DNA of 52,897 bases from Bryobacteraceae bacterium (GCA_019748195.1 JAIEPW010000004.1:1-52897), one strand, 5' to 3'; shown: positions 7,922-17,113, counted from the first letter of the stretch. Numbers and translations: made by a program. Notes: generated by a model not told the origin, from the letters alone.

Positions 7922-8380
7922 ATGCTGACCTCCGGACAAACGGCGCCGCCCTTCCAGTTACCGGATCTGAACGGGACCGAGCATTCGCTCGATCAGCTAC
8001 TAAGAGAGGGCCCGATTCTGGTGGCGTTGTTCAAAACGAGCTGCCCCACCTGCCAATTAACCTTTCCATACCTGGATCGCCTGGCAAAGTCGAAGAGCCT
8101 GCGGGTGGTCGGCATCTCGCAGGACGATGCGAGCACGACGCGGGCCTTCAACCAGAAGTTCGGTGTGCACTTCCCAACTCTTTTGGACGCAAAGGGTTAT
8201 CCGGCCAGTAATGCATTCGGCATCGAATTCGTTCCGTCCCTATTCGTGATCGAACCTTCGGGCGAGATCTCCCACGCGGGTCACGGCTGGTCCAAAACTG
8301 AGATGCAGGCGCTGGGCGACCGCGCCGGAGTTCAAGTGTTCCGCGCGGGCGACGCGTCACCGGAGTGGAAATCGGGTTGA
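7922..8380 (+). CDS. Thioredoxin-fold peroxiredoxin/TlpA-like protein
   Basis: About 152 residues in the AhpC-TSA/redoxin fold. The string GQTAPPFQLPDLNG opens the domain, and a redox-active CPTC (C-x2-C) follows the FKTSC strand near residue 43. The conserved cis-proline region is in FVPSLFVIEPSG. No signal peptide is evident, suggesting a cytoplasmic thiol reductase or peroxidase. I chose ATG 7922 because the domain begins right after it; an upstream in-frame ATG at 7886 would add 12 basic residues without homology. Confidence 0.85.
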   Translation: MLTSGQTAPPFQLPDLNGTEHSLDQLLREGPILVALFKTSCPTCQLTFPYLDRLAKSKSLRVVGISQDDASTTRAFNQKFGVHFPTLLDAKGYPASNAFGIEFVPSLFVIEPSGEISHAGHGWSKTEMQALGDRAGVQVFRAGDASPEWKSG

Positions 8381-8394
8381 GGATCCCGGAATTA

Positions 8395-8411
8395 GCCTCC
8401 GGTCGGGAGGC
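8395..8411 (+). terminator. GC-rich hairpin after the redoxin gene
   Basis: GCCTCC and GGAGGC form a perfect 6-bp stem with a 5-base loop, 15 bases past the redoxin stop codon. No T-run follows, so it is at best a weak or Rho-assisted terminator. It could alternatively mark the boundary before the nuoI promoter region, where TAAAAT at 8422-8427 is a possible -10. Confidence 0.3.
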
Positions 8412-8471
8412 ACAAACGCGATAAAATGTTGTTGAGGCGGCCCGGGCGGGCTGCTTTCCCTAGGAGAACGA

Positions 8472-8981
8472 ATGTCGTCCAAGATCGGCGGAGTGTTCGG
8501 CGCGGCCAAAGCGATCGCGACCGGCATGGGCATCACCTTCAAGGAGATGCTGAACCCCACCATCACCGAGGATTATCCCGATTCACCCCCCAAGTTCCAG
8601 GAGCGCTATCGCGGCGTACATGTGCTGCAGCGCGACGAACACGGCCTGGAGAAATGCGTGGCGTGCTTCCTTTGCGCGGCGGCCTGTCCGGCCAAGTGCA
8701 TCTACATCGAGGCGGCGGAGAACACCGAGACCGGCCGGATTTCCGGCGGGGAACGCTACGCCAAGGTTTACAACATCGACTACACGCGATGCATCTTCTG
8801 CGGGTATTGCGTGGAGGCGTGCCCCACCGACGCGATCACCCACGGACACGATTTCGAGATCGCCAGCTACAACACGTCCACGCTGATCTACCGCAAGGAG
8901 CAAATGCTGGCCCCGATACCGTCCGGGGCGCAGTTCCCGCTGGTGCAGATCGGTTCCGCGCCCGCCGCGGACGGCCACTAA
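8472..8981 (+). CDS. nuoI: NuoI-like 2x[4Fe-4S] ferredoxin subunit of NADH:quinone oxidoreductase
   Basis: This 169-residue protein has two [4Fe-4S] motifs, CVACFLCAAACP (near residue 60) and CIFCGYCVEACP (near residue 106). The surrounding NuoI sequence (PKFQERYRG, RCIFCGYCVEACPTDAI, YRKEQMLAP) carries electrons to quinone in complex I. The ATG has a clear Shine-Dalgarno sequence (TAGGAGAA). No other nuo gene is in the window, so this copy is separated from a complex I operon. It may serve an Nuo complex encoded elsewhere or a distinct ferredoxin-like enzyme. Confidence 0.92.
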   Translation: MSSKIGGVFGAAKAIATGMGITFKEMLNPTITEDYPDSPPKFQERYRGVHVLQRDEHGLEKCVACFLCAAACPAKCIYIEAAENTETGRISGGERYAKVYNIDYTRCIFCGYCVEACPTDAITHGHDFEIASYNTSTLIYRKEQMLAPIPSGAQFPLVQIGSAPAADGH

Positions 8982-8988
8982 CGAAGCC

Positions 8989-9780
8989 TTGGATCTTCTG
9001 ATTACCATTGCCGCCGCGGCGATCGCCGCGGGACAGGCGCCATCGGCGCCCAGTCTGACACCGGCCGCCGCCCCGGCGGCGCCGGCGCCTGTTCTGCCGG
9101 CGCCCTTCTCCTCCTCCAAGTTCGCCGTTTCCACGGCGCAGGAGAAGTTCAACTGGAACGCCGCGATCGCGCAGTCGTTCTTCTTCCTCGGCATCCAGCA
9201 AGGCTACCGGATCGCCTTTCAGCCCTTCACGCGCGAGCAATTGAAGGGCAGGTATGTCCGGGATTGGTTCCGGTCCGTCACCAACTACCAGGGTTGGGAG
9301 GACGGCGATCCGTTCATCGCCAACTATATCGGGCACCCGCTGCAGGGCTCGGTGACCGCCTTCATCCAGGTGCAGAACGATCCGCGCGGCCGCGCGCTGG
9401 CGTTCCGCATGAACCGGGAATACTGGAACAGCCGGCTGCGGGCGCTGGGCTGGGCCACGTTAACCAGCGTGTTCTACGAGCTGGGTCCGCTGGGCGACGC
9501 GGCAATCGGCAACGTCGGCATGCCTCCGAAGCAGAAGAAGGGCCTGGTGGATCAGGTGATCACGCCGACCCTGGGGATGAGCTGGATGCTGGGCGAGGAT
9601 CTGCTGGACCGCTATGTAATCGCCAAGCTGGAAGGCAACAACCGGGTGATCAAGATTCTGCTGCGAAGCTGGTTGAATCCCTCGCGCACGCTCGCCAACT
9701 TTCTGCGGATGCGCGATCCCTGGCACCGCGATTCGCGGCCCTGGCGGGTGGATCAACTGGTGGCGCCGGGCACGCGTTAG
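8989..9780 (+). CDS. DUF3943-like protein of unknown function
   Basis: This 263-residue protein uses a TTG start 8 bases after the nuoI stop. An N-terminal hydrophobic stretch leads into an Ala/Pro-rich linker, so it is probably exported. The core has NYIGHPLQGSV, an E residue in the helix SVFYELGPLG, and QVITPTLGMSWMLGEDLLDR. These strings resemble DUF3943 proteins, whose function is unknown. Close spacing suggests cotranscription with nuoI, but a functional link is only a guess. Confidence 0.7.
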   Translation: MDLLITIAAAAIAAGQAPSAPSLTPAAAPAAPAPVLPAPFSSSKFAVSTAQEKFNWNAAIAQSFFFLGIQQGYRIAFQPFTREQLKGRYVRDWFRSVTNYQGWEDGDPFIANYIGHPLQGSVTAFIQVQNDPRGRALAFRMNREYWNSRLRALGWATLTSVFYELGPLGDAAIGNVGMPPKQKKGLVDQVITPTLGMSWMLGEDLLDRYVIAKLEGNNRVIKILLRSWLNPSRTLANFLRMRDPWHRDSRPWRVDQLVAPGTR

Positions 9781-9786
9781 GCTCGC

Positions 9787-11274
9787 TCACTCGAACAAGC
9801 GGAATCGTACCGGCGAGATCTTCTCAAATCGCACATACGCGGCAATCACGGGGTTGGGAGACCGCGCGAGCCGTTCCTGGATCGCAGCGGGATTGTCCTT
9901 CGGAAGGATCATCGTCAGATCTTTCCCCTGCTTCTGCAGGTCGGCGATTTCCTGTTTCGTTTCCGCGTCGGGTGAACGCGTCATACGAATCAGGCGCTGG
10001 ACCGGCACCAGCCACTCCATCGGACTCTCCTTCTGCAAGGCATCATTCTCCAGCAGTGACGCATAACGGTCCACTGCGCGATGCAGCAGCGGGCCATCCG
10101 GCAGAAGGGTGATGAGGTAGTGGTAGAACATGTCTTTCCGCAGGAACACGGCTGCGCTTTGTTGGGCATCCGGGTTCGCGTAGGGTTTCCAATCGGCGAG
10201 CTTGGCCAAAAATGTGGAGGCTCCCAGTTCCCACGCCTCCGGGTCGACGCCTTCGGCATGCTTACCGAGTAACCTTGGGCCGGAAACCTTCACCAGCAGG
10301 CCTCGCAGCACCCCTTCAAACGGCGTCGTCTCGGGCAGCAGAGGCGGCGGGGCGGCGTGTATCAACTTCGCACGCCGGGGATCCCATTCCACATAGGACG
10401 GCTGGGAGGAAAAGGGACGCATCTTCTGGTTATAATCGCGGACCAAGGATGTCCATTCGTCCACGTCCGAGGCGCACACCGATCCGTGCAACTGCATCTC
10501 CAGACCGCGCCGGTAGCCGTCGACGAGCACCGCGGCGGTGAGCGGCCTGGTAGCCCATGACTCGATCTGTCCCGCCAGGTGGTCCGAGGTGTTCGCCAGC
10601 AGGAAATCCCGCGGCGCGCCCGCAAGCATCGGCATTCGGACGCCGAGTGAACTCGCGAGCTCCTGCCGCAAAGCCGCGGGCAAATTGAGAAGATCCAGGT
10701 GCTTCATCAAGGGACCGGCGGCCCGCCAATGGAAAACACCAGCGGCGAGCCGGCGAAGGAAATTGAAATGTTCCCCTTTGGAAATCTGCGACGCCGTGAA
10801 CGCCTGATTAAAAATGGCGGAGGCGGTGGCATAATATTCGCCCAACTCCGGCGCGAGCGTTTGCGCGCAGGACGCGAGCGGCGGTCGCGGTGAAGGGATC
10901 TGTTCGAAAAGCGCGAGCGCCTCCGCCGGACGCCGCGGCAACAGCAGCTTCACTACGCGAAGACGAACCGAGAGCTCGTCCAGGCGGCGGCGTGCGGCCC
11001 AGGCCGTTTGTCTTTCCCGAACATCCCCGCGGGTGTCACCGGTGTAGGCGACCAGAAAGGGAGCGGCCAGTCTAGGCGCCGTCTCCCAAACCGCCCGGAG
11101 CATTTCCTCCGCTTCGCCCGGGTCCTTCACCGCGCGAGCTTCCAGAGCCTGCAGTCGCAGGTCCACCTGGTAGTCGGCGGGCAGGCCATCGAGGAAAGCG
11201 AATTGGGGAACGGGCCGCTTCTGTGCGCTCCCGATCCCCAGGATCATTGCAGCGAGAATGCAAAGGCGGAACAT
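9787..11274 (-). CDS. Secreted protein of unknown function
   Basis: This 495-residue protein has a signal peptide (MFRLCILAAMILGIGSAQ). The mature part is mostly helical with many Leu/Ala/Arg and no repeats that I can align confidently, although helical-repeat (TPR-like) structure is possible in the first half (EARAVKDPGEAEEMLRAVWE). No catalytic motif is visible. It is on the same strand as ispF-ispD but separated by 152 bases, so it may have its own promoter. Confidence 0.75.
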   Translation of the reverse strand: MFRLCILAAMILGIGSAQKRPVPQFAFLDGLPADYQVDLRLQALEARAVKDPGEAEEMLRAVWETAPRLAAPFLVAYTGDTRGDVRERQTAWAARRRLDELSVRLRVVKLLLPRRPAEALALFEQIPSPRPPLASCAQTLAPELGEYYATASAIFNQAFTASQISKGEHFNFLRRLAAGVFHWRAAGPLMKHLDLLNLPAALRQELASSLGVRMPMLAGAPRDFLLANTSDHLAGQIESWATRPLTAAVLVDGYRRGLEMQLHGSVCASDVDEWTSLVRDYNQKMRPFSSQPSYVEWDPRRAKLIHAAPPPLLPETTPFEGVLRGLLVKVSGPRLLGKHAEGVDPEAWELGASTFLAKLADWKPYANPDAQQSAAVFLRKDMFYHYLITLLPDGPLLHRAVDRYASLLENDALQKESPMEWLVPVQRLIRMTRSPDAETKQEIADLQKQGKDLTMILPKDNPAAIQERLARSPNPVIAAYVRFEKISPVRFRLFE

Positions 11275-11426
11275 CTTAGGCTACTTCGAACAGGCCCTTG
11301 CGCGTGGGCACGGGCATTGCACCCATTAAAGGCAGTGTATGGATGGTTCACATTGAAATCAAGGATATCTTGTGTGACCTTGCGGAAGCCGGATTTATCT
11401 GTCTGCGCGAAGACAAACTCGGTTAG
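11275..11426. other. Intergenic region without a visible gene
   Basis: These 152 bases between ispF and the secreted protein gene (both minus strand) contain no convincing reading frame and no strong hairpin. The part nearest 11330-11420 is less GC-rich than its surroundings, so it probably holds the promoter of the downstream secreted protein gene. Confidence 0.4.
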
Positions 11427-11906
11427 TTACTTCTTCAGCAAAACCACGGCCTGCGCTTCCGCGGATCTGCCCTCGCCTACCGGCCCGACCTTTTCGTGCG
11501 TTTTGAACTTCACGGACACGCAACTCGGGTCGAGCCCCATGGTCTGCGCCAGGCAGTCGCGGATCGCTGTGCGATAGTCCTTCAGCTTGGGTTTTTCGAG
11601 GAGCACGCTGGAATCGACATTGACAATCTCCCAGCCTTCCGCTCGAACCAGTTCCACTGCGTGCGTCAGAAACTGCTTCGAATCCGCGCCCTTCCAGCGC
11701 GCGTCGGTGTCCGGGAAGTGCATGCCGATGTCGCCCAGCGCGAGCGCGCCGAGAAGAGCGTCGGTAATGGCATGGGACAGGATATCCGCGTCCGAATGAC
11801 CGTCGAGGCCGAACTCGCTTTCCACGCGCACGCCGCCCAGGATCAGGGCGCGTCCGGGCGACAAGCGGTGCGTGTCCCAGCCCTGCCCGATCCGGAACTC
11901 GCTCAC
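11427..11906 (-). CDS. ispF: 2-C-methyl-D-erythritol 2,4-cyclodiphosphate synthase
   Basis: This 159-residue enzyme catalyses the fifth step of the MEP isoprenoid pathway. Metal and substrate residues are present: GWDTHRLSPGR at the N-terminus (D and H bind zinc), LDGHSDADILSHAITDALLGA (near residue 35) and DIGMHFPDTD. Length is normal. A GTG start overlaps the stop of ispD (GTGA), so the two are translationally coupled as separate polypeptides rather than fused. Confidence 0.97.
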   Translation of the reverse strand: MSEFRIGQGWDTHRLSPGRALILGGVRVESEFGLDGHSDADILSHAITDALLGALALGDIGMHFPDTDARWKGADSKQFLTHAVELVRAEGWEIVNVDSSVLLEKPKLKDYRTAIRDCLAQTMGLDPSCVSVKFKTHEKVGPVGEGRSAEAQAVVLLKK

Positions 11907-12616
11907 GCCTTATGCCCCGCCGTCTCCTCGGCCAGCAGCATCTTGGCGAGCTCCATGTCGGACGGCTTGGTGATCTTGATATTGCGGTCCGAGCCCTGCA
12001 CCACGCTCACTTCGGTGTTCTCCAGCCGCTCCACCAGGCTTGATTCGTCGGTGCCGGTGAACTGATCGGCGCGCGCCTTGTCGAAGGCCTGCTTCAGCAG
12101 CAGGAAGCGAAAGACCTGCGGAGTTTGCGCCAGCACCAGATGATCCCGCGGGATGGTGTCGCGCACCTTGTTCTTGTGGATCTTCTTCACCGTGTCCACG
12201 GGCACGATGCCGACAATCGCCGCGCCCGTTTCGGCGGCGGTGGCGATGACGTGTTCCACCAGGGCAGGCTCGACGAACGGTCGCACCGCGTCATGCACCG
12301 CGACCAGGTCGGTGTCGGCGTCCAGAGTGGCCAGGGCGTTCTCCACCGACTGCTGCCGGGTGTCGCCGCCTTCCACCACGCGGACGGGCTTGGCGATCCG
12401 CTCCCGCGACAGCAGTTCGCCAAACCAATCCTGATCTTCCTGCCGCAGCGCGACCACGATCTCGCTCACCGAAGGGCAAGCCGCGAACTTGCGGATGGTA
12501 TGCACCAGGATCGGGGAGCCGTCCAGCAGCATGAATTGCTTGCGGCTGGTGCCGGACTTCTCTTTACCCATGCGAGTGCCCAGGCCCGCCGCGGGCACAA
12601 TGACGGAGACTTTCAT
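11903..12616 (-). CDS. ispD: 2-C-methyl-D-erythritol 4-phosphate cytidylyltransferase
   Basis: This 237-residue nucleotidyltransferase makes CDP-methylerythritol in the MEP pathway. The CTP-binding start PAAGLGTRMG...KQF is at residues about 8-27. VAVHDAVRPFV near residue 103 and the later TDESSLVE block are IspD hallmarks. It lies upstream of ispF with a 4-base overlap. The gene is 66 bases downstream of the VWA protein gene on the same strand. Confidence 0.97.
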   Translation of the reverse strand: MKVSVIVPAAGLGTRMGKEKSGTSRKQFMLLDGSPILVHTIRKFAACPSVSEIVVALRQEDQDWFGELLSRERIAKPVRVVEGGDTRQQSVENALATLDADTDLVAVHDAVRPFVEPALVEHVIATAAETGAAIVGIVPVDTVKKIHKNKVRDTIPRDHLVLAQTPQVFRFLLLKQAFDKARADQFTGTDESSLVERLENTEVSVVQGSDRNIKITKPSDMELAKMLLAEETAGHKA

Positions 12617-12682
12617 TGGTGACTCTGATTGTACCTGGAATGCGGCGCAAGCCCAAGGCGAGGCCGTGCCCGAGGGGACCGG

Positions 12683-13672
12683 TTAGTTGGCGAAGCCGCC
12701 GCGCGGCCGGTATCCCGGACGGGCCTTTACGCGGTACTTCTTGCCCACATCGCTTACGATCTCCACGTTGATCTTGCGGAATCCTTCATTCGGGTTCGCC
12801 TGCGGATAATACGTGACCGTATAGGAGTTGCCCAGATCCTCGCGAATGGACTCGAACGCTTCCACCTGCTTCTGCCAGGTCTTGGCGAAGTAGCTGCGGC
12901 CGCCGGTCCTCTGGGAGATGCGGCGGAAAACGCCGCTCGACACCGGATCCTTGTTGACGTCGTTGGTGGAAATGACGTAAATCGGAATGCCTTCGTCCTC
13001 TGCCACCGCGCGTACGTCATCGGGCGCCACCATGCTGGCGTTGTCGGGACCATTGGAGAAGACGATCACCACCTTGCGTCCCGGAACCTTGGCGGCGTCG
13101 CGCAGGGTAAGCAGCAGGGCGTTGTACAGCGCGGAATCGTCGCCGGCCACCGCCTTGCGCAATCCCACGATCGCGTCTCCGCGGTCGCGCGACAACTGAG
13201 CCGCGCGCGAAAGGTTGCGCGAGTAGGTGTACACCGCGACCGAGTCCGCGCGGTCCAGGCCGCGAATGAAGTCGGCGATTGCGTCCGAGGCGTACACAAA
13301 CCCCCGGTACATGTAGTTCGAGGTGTCGAACAGGACGAAGACGTTGGTGCCGACAAAGGCATCCGAGCGTCCATCCAGGCCCTTGTCCGCGGCGACCTCA
13401 ATCGGCTCGGTCGATCCGTCTTCGCGGATCGCCACGGGCGGCTTGTTGCCTTCGGCGAAGGTGGCGAGTTTCTGCAGGATGCCGTCCTCGGTCACCCGGA
13501 AATCCCGAGGCTTCAGGTTGTTAATGTAGCGGCCCTTCGAATCGGTTACGGTGAAGCTGAGCACCACCATGTCCACCTTCACCCGGAAGACGGGACGCTC
13601 CTGCGCCGCCAGCCAGGCAACGCCGCCGCCCGCGCCGAGCAATGCGATTGTGCCTACGAGTGTCTTGATCAA
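12683..13672 (-). CDS. Acidobacterial-type VWFA domain protein, membrane-anchored or secreted
   Basis: This 329-residue protein has an N-terminal hydrophobic anchor (IKTLVGTIALLGAGGGVAWLA). A short beta domain with LKPRDFRVTEDG is typical of the VWFA-related family widespread in Acidobacteria. A von Willebrand A domain follows from about residue 105 to 290. The MIDAS position reads FDTSNYM instead of DxSxS, so metal binding may be weakened. The start is TTG at 13672, supported by a GGAGGAG ribosome-binding site at 13680-13686. It is 27 bases downstream of the 1120-residue gene, probably in one transcript. Confidence 0.88.
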   Translation of the reverse strand: MIKTLVGTIALLGAGGGVAWLAAQERPVFRVKVDMVVLSFTVTDSKGRYINNLKPRDFRVTEDGILQKLATFAEGNKPPVAIREDGSTEPIEVAADKGLDGRSDAFVGTNVFVLFDTSNYMYRGFVYASDAIADFIRGLDRADSVAVYTYSRNLSRAAQLSRDRGDAIVGLRKAVAGDDSALYNALLLTLRDAAKVPGRKVVIVFSNGPDNASMVAPDDVRAVAEDEGIPIYVISTNDVNKDPVSSGVFRRISQRTGGRSYFAKTWQKQVEAFESIREDLGNSYTVTYYPQANPNEGFRKINVEIVSDVGKKYRVKARPGYRPRGGFAN

Positions 13673-13699
13673 CCTGTTGCTCCTCCGTTGTTTCCGGGA

Positions 13700-16600
13700 C
13701 TACTGATTCCCGGCTGCGTCGGCGTTCTGGGCCGCGCGGGACTTCTGCCGGACATTGTCGCCGACCGCGCGCAAGGACCTCAACAAGGCCGGCCAGTCCT
13801 CCAGGTGCGTCGCGAAGATCTGTTCCACGGTCTGCGCCGTCCATTGCGGAATCATTACGTTGAGTTGCCCCGGCTCCAGTTGCACTTCATCCGCCAGGGC
13901 GGCGAAAAACAGCAGATTCGACTCCCAACTCTCCGCCAGGATGCGGCTGGAGTAGCCCATCAGAGTGGGGAATGTCCGGAGATTCAGAAGCTGGGGCTGG
14001 AACGAGTTGGCCAGGGTCGGCTTGGGCGTTCCGAACGCCTTCCCCACCGCCGCGTAGGTCAGGCGATCCGCTGCCTGGGCCTGCAGGTTGCGTATGGCGG
14101 AGGCGAGCGGCGCAGCCGCCGCCTGGTTCGCGGTGAGACTTTCGGCCGCGATGAGGAACAGCTCCGACGGCGTCACCTGCTCGTGCGCGGCGGCGACCTC
14201 GGAAGCTTCCAGCAGCCGCTCCACGGCTCGCACACGCGAGGGCGCGGCATACTTCTCCGGGATGGCCACGACGGATCGCCGCGCGTCCTCATCCATGCCC
14301 GCCTCGGCTAGAAGGCTATCGCCGTACGCCATATGCAGATTGATCCAGTGCAGTTGCTCCCGCGATACGTTCCACCAGCGGGGAATCACCGCGCTCTGCA
14401 GCATCTGCGGAACCAGGTCTCCCCAGATCAAGGCCTGCTCCCGGGAGGGAATCAGGAAATTCTGTTCGGCTTCGGCGAGCGCGTAAGGCAGAGCCGCAAG
14501 CGATCCGATGAGGCGCCCTCCGGCGCTGGCCGGCCAGCCGCTGGCGAACACCTCGGTGCCCTTCCAGGTCTGATTCGCGCCCTGAATCCCAATGAAATCA
14601 TGGCTGCGCACGAACAGCGGGTTGGTCATCAGCAATTGGGCGGAGGGCGGCGCGTAGTGGATGTAGTTCAAGCCCACCAGCGTGTCGCGGAGGATGGGCG
14701 TCAGCACTCCTTCAAGATCCTTCAGCTTGTTGGCGTCCGCTCCGGCGCGCTCAATCATCGCCCGGAGATTTAACTTGCGTTGCGAATCGATGTGCTTCTC
14801 GGTCCAGTAGCCGTAGGCGAAGGAGTTCCGCTCGTTCGCGCTCAACGCCGTCCGCGGCAGTTGTACTTCGGCGATCCGGGCGGCCAGCTTCTGCGCCAGT
14901 TGCACGTTCAGCTTCTCGCCTTTCGAAACGCTCTCCAGGTTATTGGCCAGGTCGAAGAGGGTATCGAGAGAAACCAGGCGCTGCGCCTCGAAGATGCGGA
15001 TCATGTTCTGCATCATCTGCGTGTGCGCGTCGGTATCGTTGGGGATCGCCGTGCCCGCCAGCAGGTCGATCATGCGGTCCTGCACGGATACACCCTTCGG
15101 CGTGTTGGTCCTGGCGAGCAACAGCTCCACGCCGGAGCGGCCGGCCACGAAAATGTCGCGGGGACCATCCACGGTCTTGAAAGGCTGCAGCAGCGCCATC
15201 AGCGTCGCATCCGCGTCCCGCGCCGGGATTTCGCCCAGGCGGTAGCCGATCTGCCAGAAGGAAATCAGCGACTGCAGGACGCCCAGCGCATCGCTGCGCA
15301 GCGTCAGGTCGCGGATCCGGACCAGCGCCTTGGCCGTATCCAGAAACTCCACGATGGCGGCGTCCGAAACTGTCGACACCTCCGCGAAGATCGCGTACTG
15401 CGGCCCGAACGTGCGATACTCGCGCGCCAGGCGGTCGATCGTGGCCGGGGCGAGGGGCGCGGCGCGATTCGCCTCCACATCGCTGAGAGCCATGAAGATC
15501 TTGAGCGGCTCGTTGTCCACGGCCTTGCGCGACAGCCCGAACAACGCTTCCAGCACGTCGTCGCCGTTGCGCCATGCCGGGGCGGCCTTGGCGAGCTTCT
15601 GATCCAGCTTGCCTTGCGGATACTGCGCGAACAGCGCCTTCCAAACGTCCAATCCGCCGGGAATGTACGGCTGGCCGTTGGCGCCCATCCGCAGCCGGTT
15701 GGTCAACAGCATCATGTCCGTGTTCGACCGGAAAACCGGCCGGGCGGGACCGGGGCTGGTGACTCGCCCGCGAATCGCCGCGTAGAACCGCCGCAGACGG
15801 TCGGGATCGGTCAGGTACTCGCGCGTGGGACCTTGAATCCGCGCCAGCGCATCGAAGTAGCTGGCCAGCCAGCCGTCGTCGCGAGACAGCACCCGCTCAA
15901 AAAACGCCGCGCCGGTCTCCGGCCCCACACCCGCCAATTCGGTCCAGGCTTTCTCCGCCCGAACTCCTCCGGGCACCACCGCCTTCCCGTTGCGGATCTG
16001 AAACATGCCCCCATAGAAGTCCAGGACGTGGGCAAACGCCTTGATGCGCGCCACCGGCATCGCCGATTTCAGCGCTTCCGCCGTGGACGGGTCCAGCTTG
16101 GACAGCGCCAGGTACAACCGGCACAGGGAAGGATCGGCAATGAGGCTGTCCACCAGATCCGGAGCTTTGTCCCGGGCGGCTTCCTTGGCGCCTCCCGTCC
16201 AGTAATCCGGCGCATACAAAACCGGCAGCTCCGCCGGACGGTAGTCGAGGACGAAGGGGCGATTGGTGCGCAAAGCCTGCTCCAGGTCGGCCAGCGGAAA
16301 TCCGCTGTCGATGGTCAGGAAGGCACGCGATGCGTTCACCGTTTCCAGAACGACGTCGGAGCCGCATCCCCCGCGCATCCGGTAGCCGAGGACGCGCAGC
16401 AGTTCTCCGGTCTGCGCCGATTCGCAGGTTTCGATCCGGATCGCCTTGTCGGCGCCGGTCAGCCGCTCCAGCTCGCGAGCCTGCGAAAGATAACGGATCA
16501 CCAGCTTCAAGTACTCGGTCTGGTCCAGCGGCTCCGTGCTCGACACAGCCTGGTAGCCGTTGGTGACGATGTTTCTCACGAGCGCGGGCAGCACCTCGGC

Positions 16601-17062
16601 GGGTTTCAAGTCCGGGGAAAGGGCGGCCATGCGAGCGAAGGAGCGGAGCGGACCCGGAATGGCCGCAACCGCGTGGACCGCGGGGGGGGCGGGAGCGGGC
16701 TGCAGAGTCAGCCTGCCGCCGGCGGCGCGATACTCGGCCGCATGTTTCTCGGCGGCGGCGCGATCGCCCGCAAGCAGGGAAAGCTGCACCAGCCGGCGCT
16801 TCACCTTCGGATCCGCGGACACCGCGGCCAGGCGGGAATAGGCGGCGCGGGCGGAAGGATCGCGATGGCGATCCAGGAACTCGGCATAAGCCAGGATCGC
16901 TGCCGCATCCCCGGGCGACGCCCCGGCCGATTTCTGCAAAAGTTCCCGCGCTTCCGCGGATTTGCCTTGCGCCTCCAATTGCCAGGCCCGCGCGGCGAGA
17001 TCCTGCCCGTGCGCCAGGCCGGCCGAGCCGCAAATCAAGAGTACGGAAATGAAAGCTCTCAT
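13700..17062 (-). CDS. Large secreted TPR-like protein of unknown function
   Basis: This 1120-residue protein has a signal peptide (MRAFISVLLICGSAGLAHGQ). TPR-like helical repeats occupy about residues 22-115 (for example ARAWQLEAQGKSAEARELLQ). The remaining thousand residues are mostly helical and I cannot assign a family; no enzyme motif is evident. The ATG has a strong GGGGAGGAAAG ribosome-binding site. It is the first gene of a probable transcript with the VWA protein, and the two may form a cell-envelope complex. Confidence 0.8.
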   Translation of the reverse strand: MRAFISVLLICGSAGLAHGQDLAARAWQLEAQGKSAEARELLQKSAGASPGDAAAILAYAEFLDRHRDPSARAAYSRLAAVSADPKVKRRLVQLSLLAGDRAAAEKHAAEYRAAGGRLTLQPAPAPPAVHAVAAIPGPLRSFARMAALSPDLKPAEVLPALVRNIVTNGYQAVSSTEPLDQTEYLKLVIRYLSQARELERLTGADKAIRIETCESAQTGELLRVLGYRMRGGCGSDVVLETVNASRAFLTIDSGFPLADLEQALRTNRPFVLDYRPAELPVLYAPDYWTGGAKEAARDKAPDLVDSLIADPSLCRLYLALSKLDPSTAEALKSAMPVARIKAFAHVLDFYGGMFQIRNGKAVVPGGVRAEKAWTELAGVGPETGAAFFERVLSRDDGWLASYFDALARIQGPTREYLTDPDRLRRFYAAIRGRVTSPGPARPVFRSNTDMMLLTNRLRMGANGQPYIPGGLDVWKALFAQYPQGKLDQKLAKAAPAWRNGDDVLEALFGLSRKAVDNEPLKIFMALSDVEANRAAPLAPATIDRLAREYRTFGPQYAIFAEVSTVSDAAIVEFLDTAKALVRIRDLTLRSDALGVLQSLISFWQIGYRLGEIPARDADATLMALLQPFKTVDGPRDIFVAGRSGVELLLARTNTPKGVSVQDRMIDLLAGTAIPNDTDAHTQMMQNMIRIFEAQRLVSLDTLFDLANNLESVSKGEKLNVQLAQKLAARIAEVQLPRTALSANERNSFAYGYWTEKHIDSQRKLNLRAMIERAGADANKLKDLEGVLTPILRDTLVGLNYIHYAPPSAQLLMTNPLFVRSHDFIGIQGANQTWKGTEVFASGWPASAGGRLIGSLAALPYALAEAEQNFLIPSREQALIWGDLVPQMLQSAVIPRWWNVSREQLHWINLHMAYGDSLLAEAGMDEDARRSVVAIPEKYAAPSRVRAVERLLEASEVAAAHEQVTPSELFLIAAESLTANQAAAAPLASAIRNLQAQAADRLTYAAVGKAFGTPKPTLANSFQPQLLNLRTFPTLMGYSSRILAESWESNLLFFAALADEVQLEPGQLNVMIPQWTAQTVEQIFATHLEDWPALLRSLRAVGDNVRQKSRAAQNADAAGNQ

Positions 17063-17093
17063 CCGGCTTTCCTCCCCCAGCTAGTCTCCACCA

Positions 17094-17113
17094 CGAGGCG
17101 TTGCCGCGCCTCG
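17094..17113 (-). terminator. Hairpin between the DUF1015 gene and the large TPR gene
   Basis: CGAGGCG and CGCCTCG form a 7-bp stem with a 6-base loop in the 148-base gap 17063-17210. There is no T-run, so a terminator role is uncertain. The rest of the gap holds no gene; it must contain the promoter of the minus-strand TPR gene or be read through from the DUF1015 gene. Confidence 0.25.

Noticed and set aside
12629-14311. A 560-codon open frame on the plus strand
   Set aside because: It is antisense to the VWA gene and the end of the TPR gene; no domain or ribosome-binding site is visible.
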